From Sciurus carolinensis (taxonomy: Eukaryota; Chordata; Mammalia; Rodentia; Sciuridae), in NCBI RefSeq assembly GCF_902686445.1, contig NC_062222.1:132439035-132503034 (forward strand): a DNA stretch of 64,000 bases. The letters run 5' to 3'. The translations under genes and the position numbers were made by a program. The notes beneath the pieces are model-generated. The model had not been told where the DNA came from. It searched no databases and worked only from the letters and a program-made list of their open reading frames with translations. Each line of letters starts with the position of its first letter. The stretch's first letter is position 1. Shown here piece by piece: positions 46,197-57,610 of this stretch.

Positions 46197-46584
46197 TCCA
46201 GTGCTGTGGTTTGAATGTTTGTGTCCTCATACGAAGATTCACATGTGCTCATGTTAAGATTCATATCAAAACTTAATCCCTAATGCCATAGTGTAAAGAT
46301 GTGGGCCTTTGGGAACTGATCAGATCACAAGGGACCCGCTGTCATGAGTGGGATGATGCCTCGTAGGAGAGGATCCACACTGCATTTTCTACCTTTTGCC
46401 CTTCTGTCCCCCCTGCCATGTGACGACACAGTATTGGAGACACCACCTTGGAGGTAGAGACGAGACCCTCCACCTTGTTCTCCAAGTCCCAGGTCCAGAA
46501 CTATAAGAAATCATTTCCATCGCTTGTGAGTTACCCTGTACCTGGTATTTGCTCATAACAGCACACATGAAATAAGACACCCAG
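46197..46584 (+). mobile_element. MLT1-type MaLR solo LTR with target-site duplication
   Basis: The LTR runs from TGCTGTGGTTTGAATG at 46202 to AAATAAGACA at 46579 (378 bp) in sense. Landmarks: TTTGTGTCCTCATACG, TTAATCCCTAATGCCATAGT, GTGGGCCTTTGGGAACTGAT, CATGTGACGACACAGTATTG, CAGGTCCAGAACTATAAG and CTCATAACAGCACACATG. The 5-base flanks TCCAG (46197-46201) and CCCAG (46580-46584) differ at one position and fit the 5-bp target duplication of this class. No internal sequence is attached. Confidence 0.9.
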
Positions 46585-47869
46585 GGTAAAAACTCTGTGA
46601 AAGAGTCTTAGGACTTCTTTTAGGGATGGTGAATGGGAGATCCAGTTATGAGTATTCGGAAGTTACTATTGCTCTCTATTCTTACTCTATTTTAGAAGCT
46701 TGGAATCTGCATAATATATTTAAGAAAGATTATTATTTAAATGGAATAATAAATAAAAACTTGAAGTTAAAGGGGCATTCTTCAGTTATCTGAAAACTCT
46801 GACTCATGTGGAAGGTTTTGTCCCCCATGATGTTTCATATAGAGAGATGAGCCACACTAGATTTAATCATAATTTTGTGTTGCATCATGTTATTTAGAAT
46901 AGATTTGTTATATTGATTAAAGTAATGTGTTGACATAAAGAACTTAGTTTTATTATCACGTGTTAAAAGGCAAAAGCAGACACCTTGTTGCAATTTTATG
47001 ACTGCCAGTCTATATTCACACCTTACAGTCAGAAAGTATGGGACACTGCACATCTATACAAAGATAATGGAGTTATCAAGATCAGGGGTTTGATTACACT
47101 GTATCCATCGAGATGGAAAGTACATAAAATCTCAGGAACTTCCACATTGCATAAATTTCTTCCTTACCTAAAGTCACATGAAACACATTTTCATTTAGAG
47201 TAACAGCAACAACAACAACAAAAACACACACAATGGTAGTATTGAGTGGAAATTCATTTTATCAAAATGTTAATTTTTTGTATTGGTTTAATATTTTACT
47301 GATGTAGTTGTCAACCTAAATAACAATACAAGAAATTTTCTGAAGAATAGTTTTATTTATCTGGGAATAACAGAACATTGCAATGAGTATATGTATCTTT
47401 AGAAAATTATGAGAATATTTGAATAATTGAATTTAGGGGAAATTTTAAAGGCAAATTGAAGAGGATTACATAAGATATTTTGAAACAATAATCTTTGAGC
47501 ACAAAGATTAATAACAAGGTGGCACTACCCTGAACTTGAGCAGAGAGTTGCTGGGCAAATCACCTTGCCAGGTCCCTTCTGCATCAGGCTGTGTTGGCTT
47601 GTGTGCACAGCTGTGATTCTGCCAATCTTTTGTGATGCTTGCTGTCAAGTGATCATACATTAAAGGACTTCCCACATGATATCCTGGCTTTTTTTATTTA
47701 TATTTTTGTTAGGGTTGACACAGAAATTCCATTTCGAGTCTGACAACTTTCACATAGTGGAACAAGAAAGAATTGTGATTAAAATGATTGTAGTTTAGTG
47801 TTCATGAATAGACCTCTCTAAGAATCAGAAAATCATTTTTCAAAGAGGGGAAGAATACATATTGTGTCA
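46585..47869. other. Unassigned AT-rich DNA
   Basis: No gene or named repeat is recognised. A short ACA-rich run occurs at about 47205-47232. Confidence 0.4.
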
Positions 47870-48240
47870 GTTAGAAAAGACTGGTCATGGCGTAGTAACA
47901 AAAGGCCCCACATCTCAGTAATATGTAGCAATTGATGTCTTCCTAGCTCAGTCTGCATACCCTCCACAGGCCGGCTATATAGAGAGCACACTTTTCATCT
48001 TAGATTCTCAGAACACCTTGCTATGAAAATAACCAGTGCTGAATATTAACAGTCATTTTGCCACATGAAAAGGAAAACACAGGAAAGCCCATGGTCCAGA
48101 GTGACTCATGCCACTTCTCTCCTTGGTTCACTGGCCAAAGTTAATCATAGTTCCTTACCCAACTCCAAGTAGGGAAAAGTAAAAAATGCAATAAAAGACC
48201 CAGAATATTCATGACCACCTCCCTGCACTTCATTTTTCTA
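47870..48240 (+). mobile_element. Old interspersed repeat, LTR-like, family unnamed
   Basis: The text resembles a medium-reiterated repeat with a TGTGTCAGTTAGAAAAGACTG start, GTAACAAAAGGCCCCACATC, TCTCAGTAATATGTAGCAAT, GAGTGACTCATGCCACTTCT and TTCACTGGCCAAAGTTAATC in that order. I recognise the pattern but cannot assign it to a named family. Confidence 0.45.
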
Positions 48241-49347
48241 TTGTAGAGATGAGAAAAGTATATGAAAAGATTTTGCAAGTGGTAAAGAACTACAGAAGTA
48301 TAGGAAAGAAATGTCACAACCCATGTTTTTACTGAAGTGTGGAAAATGGAGTCGATGTTACTTATTGAGGATTCAAAGTGTGTGATGGGCTAAATAAAAA
48401 TTAATTAATAATGGAGTGCCTTGCACACTTGTAGTCCTGTACGTTAATCCAGAGACAGACAGATTTTCTGTTCCACCTTCTGTGCTTAATAGTGACTCAT
48501 GTTCGTATTCTCGCTCCTCAAATTAATTAGCACTACCACTGTGACAAAATTTCCTATCAGTGCTTCCTTCATGAGAGCTGCATAATGTTGATTATAACAG
48601 CTGGCATTTTACCATTTGTCTCACTATGCAATTTTTACTTTCTAATTGTATACATTTCCTCACATATGCTAATATGAAGCTCATGGAAAATGAAGACAAA
48701 TAAAGATCCAAGGTTAAGACCATAATAGTCAATTTCCCCAAAGTTACTAATGACATGAGATGTGAAGCAAGTTCAAATGCCATGTAAATTTCACTTCTTC
48801 AGATGGATATCAGGAACGTATGCTCCTACTACACAAGTGCAGTATCATCCCAGGGAAAAATCCAAACTATTAAATGCTTTATTCAAAATTATGTGTATTA
48901 GAAGATAATTCAGGAATCTTCTGCAATTTTCTGCACTCTGTCATATTTCTTGTATAAATGGCATAAAAGCGGGACCACCAAGAAAGAGAAAAAGATAAAG
49001 GGAAAGAGAGGAATATGTATTATACTTCCTCTCTATGGAAGAATAATACATATTCTTCCATCCTATCTAGCCTGAGTGGTTTTCTTTACCTTTCTTCTTG
49101 TATATGACCAAAAAATATTAGGAGTTCCTATAAGCTTTGCTCTACTTTGTGTATTACAGTTTTCTGAAATATATCTTTGATTATCAACTTGTGTGAGTAA
49201 TTCAATTCTGTTACATTAGTGGAAATTATCTTAAATCAGTCAATAAATATGAGTACATTGTCTAGTCCCTGATGAGAAATAAAAAAGAAAAAACAATCAC
49301 CCCATAATCTTTTGGATAATTCAAATGTATAATAGTGGTATGAGTTG
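48241..49347. other. Unassigned AT-rich DNA
   Basis: No gene is recognised. A strong hairpin lies at 49011-49055 (listed separately). Confidence 0.4.
49011..49055. repeat. Inverted repeat with a short loop
   Basis: Arms of 19 bases at 49011-49029 and 49037-49055 (GAATATGTATTATACTTCC and GGAAGAATAATACATATTC) match with one mismatch and a 7-base loop. AT-rich. Confidence 0.95.
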
Positions 49348-49480
49348 TAATAACAAAAACCGCTACCATTTTCAAGCACCTGCTATTTATTCTAAATGAT
49401 GTTAAGCCATTTTCCTCTCTGTATTTCAATTAGCCTTCATAATGATTCCTGAGAAGGATGCCATTATTCTCTGCAGTTTT
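49348..49480 (-). mobile_element. MIR SINE fragment, antisense
   Basis: Reversed MIR 3' half: AAAACCGCTACCATTTTCAA, GCACCTGCTATTTATTCTAA, TCCTCTCTGTATTTCAATTA and GAAGGATGCCATTATTCTCT. It ends just before the MLT1 provirus. Confidence 0.65.
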
Positions 49481-49492
49481 TAAGCATGATGA

Positions 49493-49876
49493 TGTCTTCT
49501 ATGGTTGGAATCCTGATACCCTCCCTTCCTCAAATTCATTCTTGAAACTTAATCACCAATGTGCAGTATTAGGAGGCAGGACTTTTGGGAGATGATTAAG
49601 TTATGAGGGCTGAATGCTCATAAATGAGATTAGTGCTCTCATAAAAGTGGTCCCAGAGAGGCCCTTCACTCCTTCCACACACGCCAGGACACAGCAGGAG
49701 GTACTGATATGAGCCAGGGAACTGGTCCCTGCCAGACACCAAATCTGCTTGCATGTTAGTCATGCAAGTTTTCCAGTCTCCAAAACTTTAAGAAAATAAT
49801 TTCTATTTTTTTCTATACTTCCCAGCTTAATTTATGTTGTTGATGTCATAGCGACCCACATGCACTAAGATAGTAG
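49493..49876 (+). mobile_element. Left LTR of a short MLT1 provirus
   Basis: About 384 bp in sense: TGTCTTCTATGGTTGGAATC start, AATCACCAATGTGCAGTATT, AGGAGGCAGGACTTTTGGGA, GAGATTAGTGCTCTCATAAA, GTCCCTGCCAGACACCAAAT, TCTCCAAAACTTTAAGAAAA, and a GCACTAAGATAGTA end. It has the MLT1 order throughout and corresponds to the right LTR at 50538. Confidence 0.88.
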
Positions 49877-50537
49877 CTGCTTCCCAAAAGGTAGGGTGCT
49901 ATTATAATATATATATACATGAGATGTGGAGCAAGTTCAAATGCCATTAAAAATGTGGAAGCAGCCTTGGAACTGGGTAATGGACAGAAGTTGGAAGGGT
50001 TTTGAGGTGCATGAAAGAAAAAACCTATCTTGCTATGAATGAAATGTAAAAGGTGATTCTGGTAAGGGCTTGGAAGGAGTAGAGGAGAACTAGGGAGACA
50101 GTCTCTGTCTTCTTAAAGATACCTACATGACCATGAACAGAGTAATTGTGGAAATATGGACTGATAAGCAATCGGATGAGATCTCCAATGGAAATACAGA
50201 ACTTGTCCTTTGCTATTTTATGACAAGAATGTCCTTGTTATCATTTAGCCCTCTTAATATGAGAAGGTCTATTCCATGCCTGACTCCCTTTGTATTTTGG
50301 AAGAACATTCCTGTGATTTCACAGGTTCACAGCTGGGTGGGAATTTGCCTCAGGATGAATTCTACCTTGAGTCTCACACACATTTGATGTAGATGATATT
50401 TAGATGGCACTTTGGACTTGGACTTTGAAATTGATACCGAAACAAGAATCTTTTGATGCTATTGGAATGGACTCAGTGTATTTTTTTTTTTTTTTCTAAG
50501 AAGGACATGCATTTTGGGAGGCCAGAGGAAGAATAGT
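49877..50537 (+). mobile_element. MLT1 provirus internal region, shortened
   Basis: About 660 bp between the LTRs. It keeps the well-known MaLR internal start (TGTGGAAGCAGCCTTGGAAC, TGGGTAATGGACAGAAGTTG) and end (TGGCACTTTGGACTTGGACT, TTGAAATTGATACCGAAAC), but is much shorter than usual, so it carries a large internal deletion. The 86-codon frame at 50127-50387 has no recognisable retroviral domain. Confidence 0.85.
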
Positions 50538-50889
50538 ATGATCTGAGTTTTTGTGTCTTTCCCAAATTCCTATGTAAAAACCTGATGATCACTGTGACAG
50601 TTTGGAGATATGAAGACTTTTGAATTGATGAGGTCCTGAGGACAGAGTCGTCATAATGGATTAGTTCCCTTATGAAAGAAGCCCCAGAAAGGTTCCTGAA
50701 TACCTTCCTCCACATGAGTTGCTGGGAGAGGCACTGTATGAGTAAGGGGCTGAGCGCTCTCCAGACCTCAGGTATTCTGCTGACTCGCACTTGTTTTCCT
50801 GGCTTCCAGAACAATAGGAAATGCTTTTCTGTTGTTTACAGGCTACTCTGTTTGTGGTATTTTAATTCAACTTCCTGAAGAGACTAAGG
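50538..50889 (+). mobile_element. Right LTR of the short MLT1 provirus
   Basis: About 350 bp. Landmarks: TTTTTGTGTCTTTCCCAAAT, AATTGATGAGGTCCTGAGGA, ATGGATTAGTTCCCTTATGA, AGAAGCCCCAGAAAGGTTCC, GGCTTCCAGAACAATAGGAA and GAAGAGACTAAGGG at the end. It is diverged from the left LTR, so the insertion is old. Confidence 0.85.
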
Positions 50890-51904
50890 GGGATACACGT
50901 TTACATTATTTTAAAAAGTTGCCCTAAATGTACGAACATCACTACCTAACAGGGCCTGGAAACCAGTTTTATCTGACTCCAGATTCTAATCAGAGTCCAG
51001 AGTTTGGGTAATGACTTCCCTGAGTTAGGAACAAGGCCTCCCACCAGGAATAAATTGTGAGGTATTGAAGGGTAATCTCATTCACCAAACTAGAAGCATC
51101 TCAATCCAGTTTGTGATTGGCAAACCCACAATGAAAACAAGGTGTGGTACTTCTTGGCCACAGAGAACAGTGAAATCTTCATGATCTGAATTCATTGACC
51201 AGACTTTATTTGTGTTATTATAAATGATCCAATTACTGATGTGCATCAGAAACACATAGGAGGACCCTGATTGTTTCAGAACACGTTTCTTTTTCATGTC
51301 CTCATTCATCTGCTTTCCCATTTTGTGCAAGTCATTCATGCTGTTTACATTTGTTTTTCCTTGTTTATAATTTGTAATCCCAGATGACTAGGTAAGGACC
51401 AGAGCTTACCCTAACTATCACCCATAGTTGATGAGATAATGGGCATAAAACCTGGGAAATATTTACCCTGGGGTGAGGAGTCACTGCTTAGTATTAACAA
51501 AATGATCAAAGGGCAAGGATTTGCAGGTGGCATGGACTTTGTTCATGTGTTGCTATCTTTTCCAGAAAGGGTGGAATCCATGTTGTGGCATAGCAAATTC
51601 AAACCTCAGTTGCAGCCTCTGAGCAGCTACTTCCAGGGTCTCTTCTCTTGTCCAGTGTTCACTTGCACCACTGTGTCAGAGGGTAAGCTTAAGAAACAAA
51701 TTTAATGGGCAGAAATCTAAAGTCTGGTTGGCCAGTCATTTTGTGCTTCAGTTGCTACAACAGCACCTGGGATGTATGTACTTGCTTATTAAATCTCAAA
51801 TGAATGTAGATATGTAGATTCTTCCATCTAGGAAGATGGAAGAAAGGTGATTTTTCTGGCTGGATAACATGGAAGGATGATTGAGTAGATGGTATGAAGG
51901 ATCA
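50890..51904. other. Unassigned non-coding DNA
   Basis: No gene or named repeat is recognised. Open frames at 51082-51339 (minus) and 51439-51705 (plus, 88 codons) have no known motif. Confidence 0.4.
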
Positions 51905-52310
51905 CTCTGACACAGGGGCCAACTCAATGGTTCATTCATTCATTCACTAATTCATTCACCACTGATTATGAAGTATTGATGGCTCAGCCCAACAAAGCAT
52001 GCAAAATAGATGGAATGATATGTATGATAGGGTTATTGCTTCAAACATGGAAATTCTTGTCCAGAAAAATATATAATGCAAGATATAAAGACAGATAAAT
52101 TTTGAGAGAGGCATGGATAAATATGAATGAAAATTCACAAGACTTGTAAGTTTTGTGAAGGAAGGGATGAATCAAGGGAAACTTTATGGAAAGGTTATCT
52201 TACTGGATGAAATACTGCAGGTTTGATGGTAGGGAGAAGAGGGCGAACTCGTATTGATGGAAAATCATTTGTGAAGAATGAGATACTCGGTAGCGTGTGG
52301 TGTTCCTTGC
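51905..52310 (-). mobile_element. L2 LINE tail and 3' region, antisense
   Basis: Starts with a (ATTC)n-rich run, the reversed L2 tail (TTCATTCATTCATTCACTAA). It continues through CTTGTCCAGAAAAATATATA, GACAGATAAATTTTGAGAGA and TTACTGGATGAAATACTGCA, in L2 order but diverged. Confidence 0.5.
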
Positions 52311-52379
52311 CCACTGTGATCTTCCCATTGTCCTACTAGTTCACCCCTGGAACAGTCTCCCACCTTCTAACAACAAGAT

Positions 52380-52560
52380 AGAATGGAAAGAAGGCTGAGG
52401 CCTGGGTCCTATGTAAAACCTGCTACTGATTGTAGGGTGTTCCATCTGCAATTACTTAACTTCTTCAACACTCACCAGACTCCCTGTGCAGTGTGAATTA
52501 CAATACTTGCTTTGTTCAGGCTCAGCATCTAGGTGAGGTTAGAGCTCTGGACCTCTCCCT
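52380..52560 (+). mobile_element. MIR SINE, sense
   Basis: CTGAGGCCTGGGTCCTATGT, AACCTGCTACTGATTGTAGG, GCAATTACTTAACTTCTTCA and ATTACAATACTTGCTTTGTT are MIR landmarks in order. Confidence 0.65.
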
Positions 52561-54479
52561 CTATTGAATGAATAGGTACCATGAGTGGAATTCAAAAACA
52601 GCTGAGGTTAAGCGTGTGTTCAGGAGCATTGGATGAAGACTAGTTTTTTTCTTCTGATTATTGTTATCTTAAAACATTTTGTTGTGCAACAGAGAAATAG
52701 TTTGACATTTGGGAGAAAGGATCAGGAGGCATTGGTACAGATGTAGCTTCTACAAAATGACAATAGTGAATTGCTTCTAGGTAGCACTCCAGAGTTTGCA
52801 TGACTGTCTCTCTAACTCATTTTTTTACATCACTCTCACAGTAGCCTTGGCAGGGAGCAATGTAAATTACAAACAGTGTAGAAACATCACTGATGAGGTG
52901 GTTCCATGGTGAGGTTTTGGATCAAAGAACAGATTTTCAGAAATATCATATTTTAATATATTTAGCAATCACTTGGATGATCCCCTCTCCCTGATCTAAA
53001 ATTACCTTCTCTATAAATAATCTGCAATTTGGCAGGATTGTGTGCAGATGTCTCAGTGCCCTCCTCATTCTGTATGAGTGTGCACACTTGTTTTTTTGCA
53101 TTTTCATTTTCTATGAACTTCACAGCTTTGGCAAGGTGAAGGGGTAGTGGTTGGGAAGCCTGCGCTAGCCTTGCAGTTGGCTTGCACCTCACACCTTTGC
53201 CAATGGGCAACCCAGGCTGCTCAGCTTCTGAGCTGCCACTCTCCGATGGATCCCATCACTCTGAAGCACGCTTGGCTAGTCAAGGAAATCGTTTGCACGA
53301 TGTTGGAGACTGTAGTCCATGGTCCAGCAATCACGCTGCTCCTTCCATTCTAAACGATCCATGTTGAATGACTTCATCGCATGGAGTTCTCTCCCATGTG
53401 AGATCCGAGTAAGACAGGAAGCCTCTGAGCATCCTCCATCTGCTTGCATGCCCCCTCACTATTCTATGGCCCCAGGACTGTAGGGAGGAACACTGGACTT
53501 CCGCTATCAAGCTAGCTTTAGGTTCTAGCTGAGAAATCTCAGAGCTCTTCTATTATAGAGCTCATGTCAGAATTAACTAGAAATCATGTCACATTACTGA
53601 GAGTACAGACCCTTTGAAATAAAGAGTTAAATATAAAAATGTGAAAAATTGTGACATTGATCTGATTTAATGATTATAGTTAAATAACTGGATTTCACAA
53701 TGAAAGTGCATTTGCATGTTTTAAATGGCTGAAAAAGATAACCTTCAACTGTGTTTTCTAAAATAAGATAAAAATCACTGCAAAAAGAAACTGTCTTAAT
53801 AATTCATGTTTCAGTTTTTTTACCCCTTGCATTACATATGGCTTTTGGGTAAATGCATCTGCTTTCATGTATCTGTGTATGTATGTGATATTTAAGAATG
53901 ATAGAATTGGCCTGAAACTCCTAACTTGAAGGTATGACCTGAATTCCTGACCATGCATCCCATACCTAACCCAATATGATAACTGATCTTATGTAGAATG
54001 GAAGAAAAATAAGTAAGGAAATGATTAACTGCATGGTTAGCCAATCTCAAAACACTGTTAACATAGTTTTAGATGTTAAAATGTGCCTGTGTGTATGCAC
54101 ATGGACATTAGCACTTTGAGTTGTCTGAGAGGTTCTGAAGTGAAGAAATCCTTTCAGTCTAGTTTATTCTGCAGTGGAAGGTTCTCAGAATTATTTGTTC
54201 CAGAGTGGTTTTACTGTGGATTTCTGTAACCACACTAGGAATGGGTGTTCCACTCGTCTCTATTTGGAGAACTCCGAATAAGATCCATTATATACATTTT
54301 CTCATCAATTCTTATAATACTTCCATAGGTTACTGTAGGGGATATCTGTTGTTTTAGTTTTGCTAAACTAAACCTTTCTTCTGGCAAGCCAATACTTTGA
54401 GTTTCTTTTGGGAGGGAAACTCACTCTTCCTTATCCTCAGCATCAACTTTAGAGGCAGACCCTGTGTGGTTGAGGAAGA
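52561..54479. other. Unassigned non-coding DNA
   Basis: No gene is recognised. The 53100-53500 part is more GC-rich than its surroundings, with overlapping open frames on both strands (52962-53210 minus, 53147-53353 plus) and no known domain. It has no repeat markers either, so its origin is open. Confidence 0.4.
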
Positions 54480-54799
54480 AACTCATGCATTCATTCTTTA
54501 AATTGTTGATTCAACAAAATGCATGCAGTTTGGTCTGATATAGCACACACTTTACAGCTACTTGTGAAAATCACTTCAGTTAATGATAGAATGTACAAAC
54601 AGAAGCACAAGTAAAATAGACAGAAGATGGTATGGTGAAGAATGCTACAGAGAAAGAAAACATGGAGGTAGGAATTAAATGCTGGCAGGTGGGAAAGAGC
54701 AGCTATTTGTTCATAAGAATTTATGGAGAGTGAAAGTCTGTCCCAGCTTCTTGTGGTACCTGAAATAAATAGAGTTAAAATCATGAGATTGGCTCTGTA
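54480..54799 (-). mobile_element. L2 LINE fragment, antisense
   Basis: Begins with a reversed L2 tail (ATGCATTCATTCTTTAAATT), then GATAGAATGTACAAACAGAA and ATGGAGGTAGGAATTAAATG. It lies next to a second, longer L2 that starts with its own tail at 54800. Confidence 0.5.
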
Positions 54800-56030
54800 G
54801 AACTCATTCAGTAAATACAGGCTGAGTGATTAATACATTCTAATCACAGTTTAGATATTACACATGCAGTAACTAATTAACCAAAGATCTCTGATCTCAT
54901 GAATACAGTGGTGTGCTGGAAAATGAATGAGTACAGATCAGATTCCCAAGGGGGAGGATGTCAAAGCAGGACCTGATTGGAATCTTTTTTGAACTTTTGT
55001 GACCTAAATTACCTTATATGATCAATTGCAGACTACCGCTTCAAGCCCAAGGTAGCAAGAGATGCATACAACTGACTCTTATATGAAAATAAGGAATGAA
55101 TGAAGAGCAGCACAGCACACATCTTAGAACCATCTTGTAAATCTAAATGCCCTAAACGTCTGCATTAACACATGCAATAGAAGGTGATGGGAGCTAGTGA
55201 ACCAAAGGAAGCAGAGCCATGTAAGTAGCAGTCCGAGTGCTGAAGGGAGGGAGAATACAATGTATTAAAACAGGAAGGCTGAGATGGTTCTCCCCCATTT
55301 AGAAGGCAGTATTTTGGCAAACATTTTAGCAAAGTAAAGTTGAAATAAATCAGATGCAAGGGGGCCAGTTTCCAAAGAATAAGGACACCAAGTCAGGCTG
55401 ATTAAATGGGTGCACACGTGGCTTGTGGCACAAGACAGCCTGGAGAACAATAACCCAGAAGAGTGAGCACAGGGTGGAAAAGGAGATTTGGCAGGATTTG
55501 AAATGATACGTGGTTTCATAAGTCAGTGAGGGATTTTAGATTTTACCCTCAATTAAATTGGGGTTTATTTTACAATTGTGCGCATAGGAATGACCAGATC
55601 TGATCTTAATGATAAAGAATCATTCTAGTGCTTCAGTTAGGTTGAGGATGAAGTATGGGCAAGGGAACCAGCTCCAGTTAATTCAGGTTGATCCCACCAG
55701 GGTGGTGACAGTAGAGAGGGTTGAAGGAGTTGGATTTAGGATAAAGTAGTAATGAGAGCCAAAGAAGTTCCTGATAGATCAGAGGTGTGGGGATAAAACA
55801 GAGGAACTAATGACCATCCTAGATTTTTGACTCAAGAAAGGGAATGGATGTCATTGCCATCAAATGTGAGGTGAGTGGGGATAGGAGACTGTGGTGGTGA
55901 TCGTGGGGTGGGGTAAGGACCTCAGTTTTTTACATATTAGGTTTAACGTGGTTTTGAAATCTCAAAGAAGATAATGAAGAAGTTGGACATAGGAATTTTG
56001 GGGAGTGGTCTGGGCTAAATATATGTAACC
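54800..56030 (-). mobile_element. Long L2 LINE, antisense (first part)
   Basis: Runs from a reversed tail (AACTCATTCAGTAAATACAG) back through ORF2. Landmarks on the plus strand: AAAATGAATGAGTACAGATC, GGATTTTAGATTTTACCCTC, GGAATGACCAGATCTGATCT, AAAGAATCATTCTAGTGCTT, GGTGGTGACAGTAGAGAGGG and CCTAGATTTTTGACTCAAGA. The complement of this stretch is the L2 reverse-transcriptase domain and the segment after it. There are many stops and no working protein. Confidence 0.75.
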
Positions 56031-56034
56031 AAGT

Positions 56035-56500
56035 GCTGCATGATGTTTCTTCAGTGAAAAAACACATGTATGATGCTAGCCATGTGAGATTATACTGGAG
56101 GAGCCAAAAATTTTCTGTTGCCTAGTGGTGCTGCGGTCATTGCAATATGATAGCAGACACGCTGCATGTGCATTCAGGGTGATGTTGGTGGACACAAACC
56201 TCTTGCTCCACTGCTCATAGAAAGCATGGCAGACACGATTAGGTTCAGCACGTAACATTGGATAATGATGGTAGATGACTATGCTGCCGCTTATGCATTG
56301 CTACATTATGCTTATTATTGTTGTTTTAGATTGTACTCATTCTGCCTATATAAAAAGCTTACAATAAAGCAGTATGCCCTATTATGCCAGCGCCAGCTTC
56401 CTTTGTCTCAGGTTTACCGTGTCTATTGATGTCCCAAGACAGCTTGGGGACCAGGCCACATGCAGAGACTGACCTGTGCCATCTAGGTTGGTGTCAACAC
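56035..56500 (+). mobile_element. Interspersed repeat inserted in the L2, family unnamed
   Basis: Phrases such as TTTTCTGTTGCCTAGTGGTG, GTGATGTTGGTGGACACAAA, ACATTGGATAATGATGGTAG and TTATTGTTGTTTTAGATTGT match a mammalian medium-reiterated repeat that I recall but cannot name, possibly a Tigger-related DNA element. It is less diverged in its middle than the L2 around it. Confidence 0.5.
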
Positions 56501-56522
56501 ACTCTCTGTTGCCCTCACACAG

Positions 56523-56953
56523 TGCGTCAGTCACTCTTTCACTGCCGTGGCTAAACGACCTGACGAGAACAACTTTAGAGGAGAAAAGTTTATTCGGTGG
56601 CTCACAGTCTCACTCCATAGACAGCTGGCTCCACTCTTCAGGGCCGGAGATGAGGCAGAACATCATGGCAGAAGAGTGGGGCAGAGAGAAGGGGCTCACA
56701 TGAGGATCAGGAAGCAGAATAGAGAGGTCTCCACTGGTCAGATACAAAATATACACCCCAATGGCATGTCCTTAATGATCCACCTCCTCCAGTCACACCC
56801 TGCCTGCCTTCAGTAACCACTCAGTTCATTCCACCAGGGGATTAATTCACTGACTGGGTAAGGCTCTCATAACCCAATCATTTATTTTCTAAGCCTTCTT
56901 GCACTGCCTCCGACATGAGCTTCTGGGGGACACCTCACATCCAAACCACAGCA
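56523..56953 (-). mobile_element. Rodent-type MaLR LTR, antisense
   Basis: The plus strand runs from TGCGTCAGTCACTCTTTCAC through ACCTGACGAGAACAACTTTA, AAGTTTATTCGGTGGCTCAC, GAGGCAGAACATCATGGCAG, CCCCAATGGCATGTCCTTAA, CACCTCCTCCAGTCACACCC, GGGGATTAATTCACTGACTG to ACACCTCACATCCAAACCAC. This is a sciurid ORR1/MT-like MaLR LTR, about 430 bp and close to full length. CACAG is present on both flanks (56518-56522 and 56952-56956) and may be the 5-bp target duplication. It keeps several CpGs, so it is younger than the MLT1 copies. Confidence 0.88.
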
Positions 56954-57450
56954 CAGATAGACAAAATAACCTCATGACGACTTTCTCATCGTGCAGTCCC
57001 GTTCTTAAGTGATGCTTGAAAGCACTTGGGCTCTTCTGCATGTAAATGTCGCCTACCTGTGGGAAGGTCTAGGGAATACGTGTAACCAGAAAACAGAACC
57101 AGGGAGTGCCTTTTGGAGCCCAACAGCACTGGGCAGTCAGGGTGAAGCGTAGACTTTATGGGAGATGGAGTAACGGTGATCAGTGAGGGAGGGTAAACCA
57201 GAGAAGACGTGATGTACTAGGTGTCACGTGAAGAAAGCAGATTGAGGAGAAGGAAGGGCGAACTAATGTGCAGGGCTCAGAGGTCGGTCGTGTGAGACCT
57301 GAGAACTGACCCTTGGGGTAGAACACTGTGGTCATTACTCTGTTTACAAGAGCCGTTTCTATGTACAGAAGGTGAGAAAGGTGAGTAGTAGGTCCAAAAG
57401 GGGTAAAAGGGAAATAAGAGATATCAGGGCGGATGTTAGTGCAGGTCTGT
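56954..57450 (-). mobile_element. Long L2 LINE, antisense (second part)
   Basis: The L2 from 54800 appears to resume here: AACCAGAGAAGACGTGATGT, TGAAGAAAGCAGATTGAGGA, TGAGAACTGACCCTTGGGGT, TGGTCATTACTCTGTTTACA and AGAGCCGTTTCTATGTACAG complement the 5' part of the L2 reverse-transcriptase domain. With the first part, it gives a single L2 broken by two later insertions. Confidence 0.65.
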
Positions 57451-57610
57451 GGCTTGAGGAGGAAGTGGTGGGGTCTTTCCAGGCACATGCAAAGTTTGGT
57501 GATCTCTACTTCAAGTTATCCTCACGGGGCTGGGGGCAGGGTATCTAAACTTCCAGACATTTCTGAGTTCTTTTGTAACGCTTGTTCAGAGGTTCTGATC
57601 CTGGAAAGGG

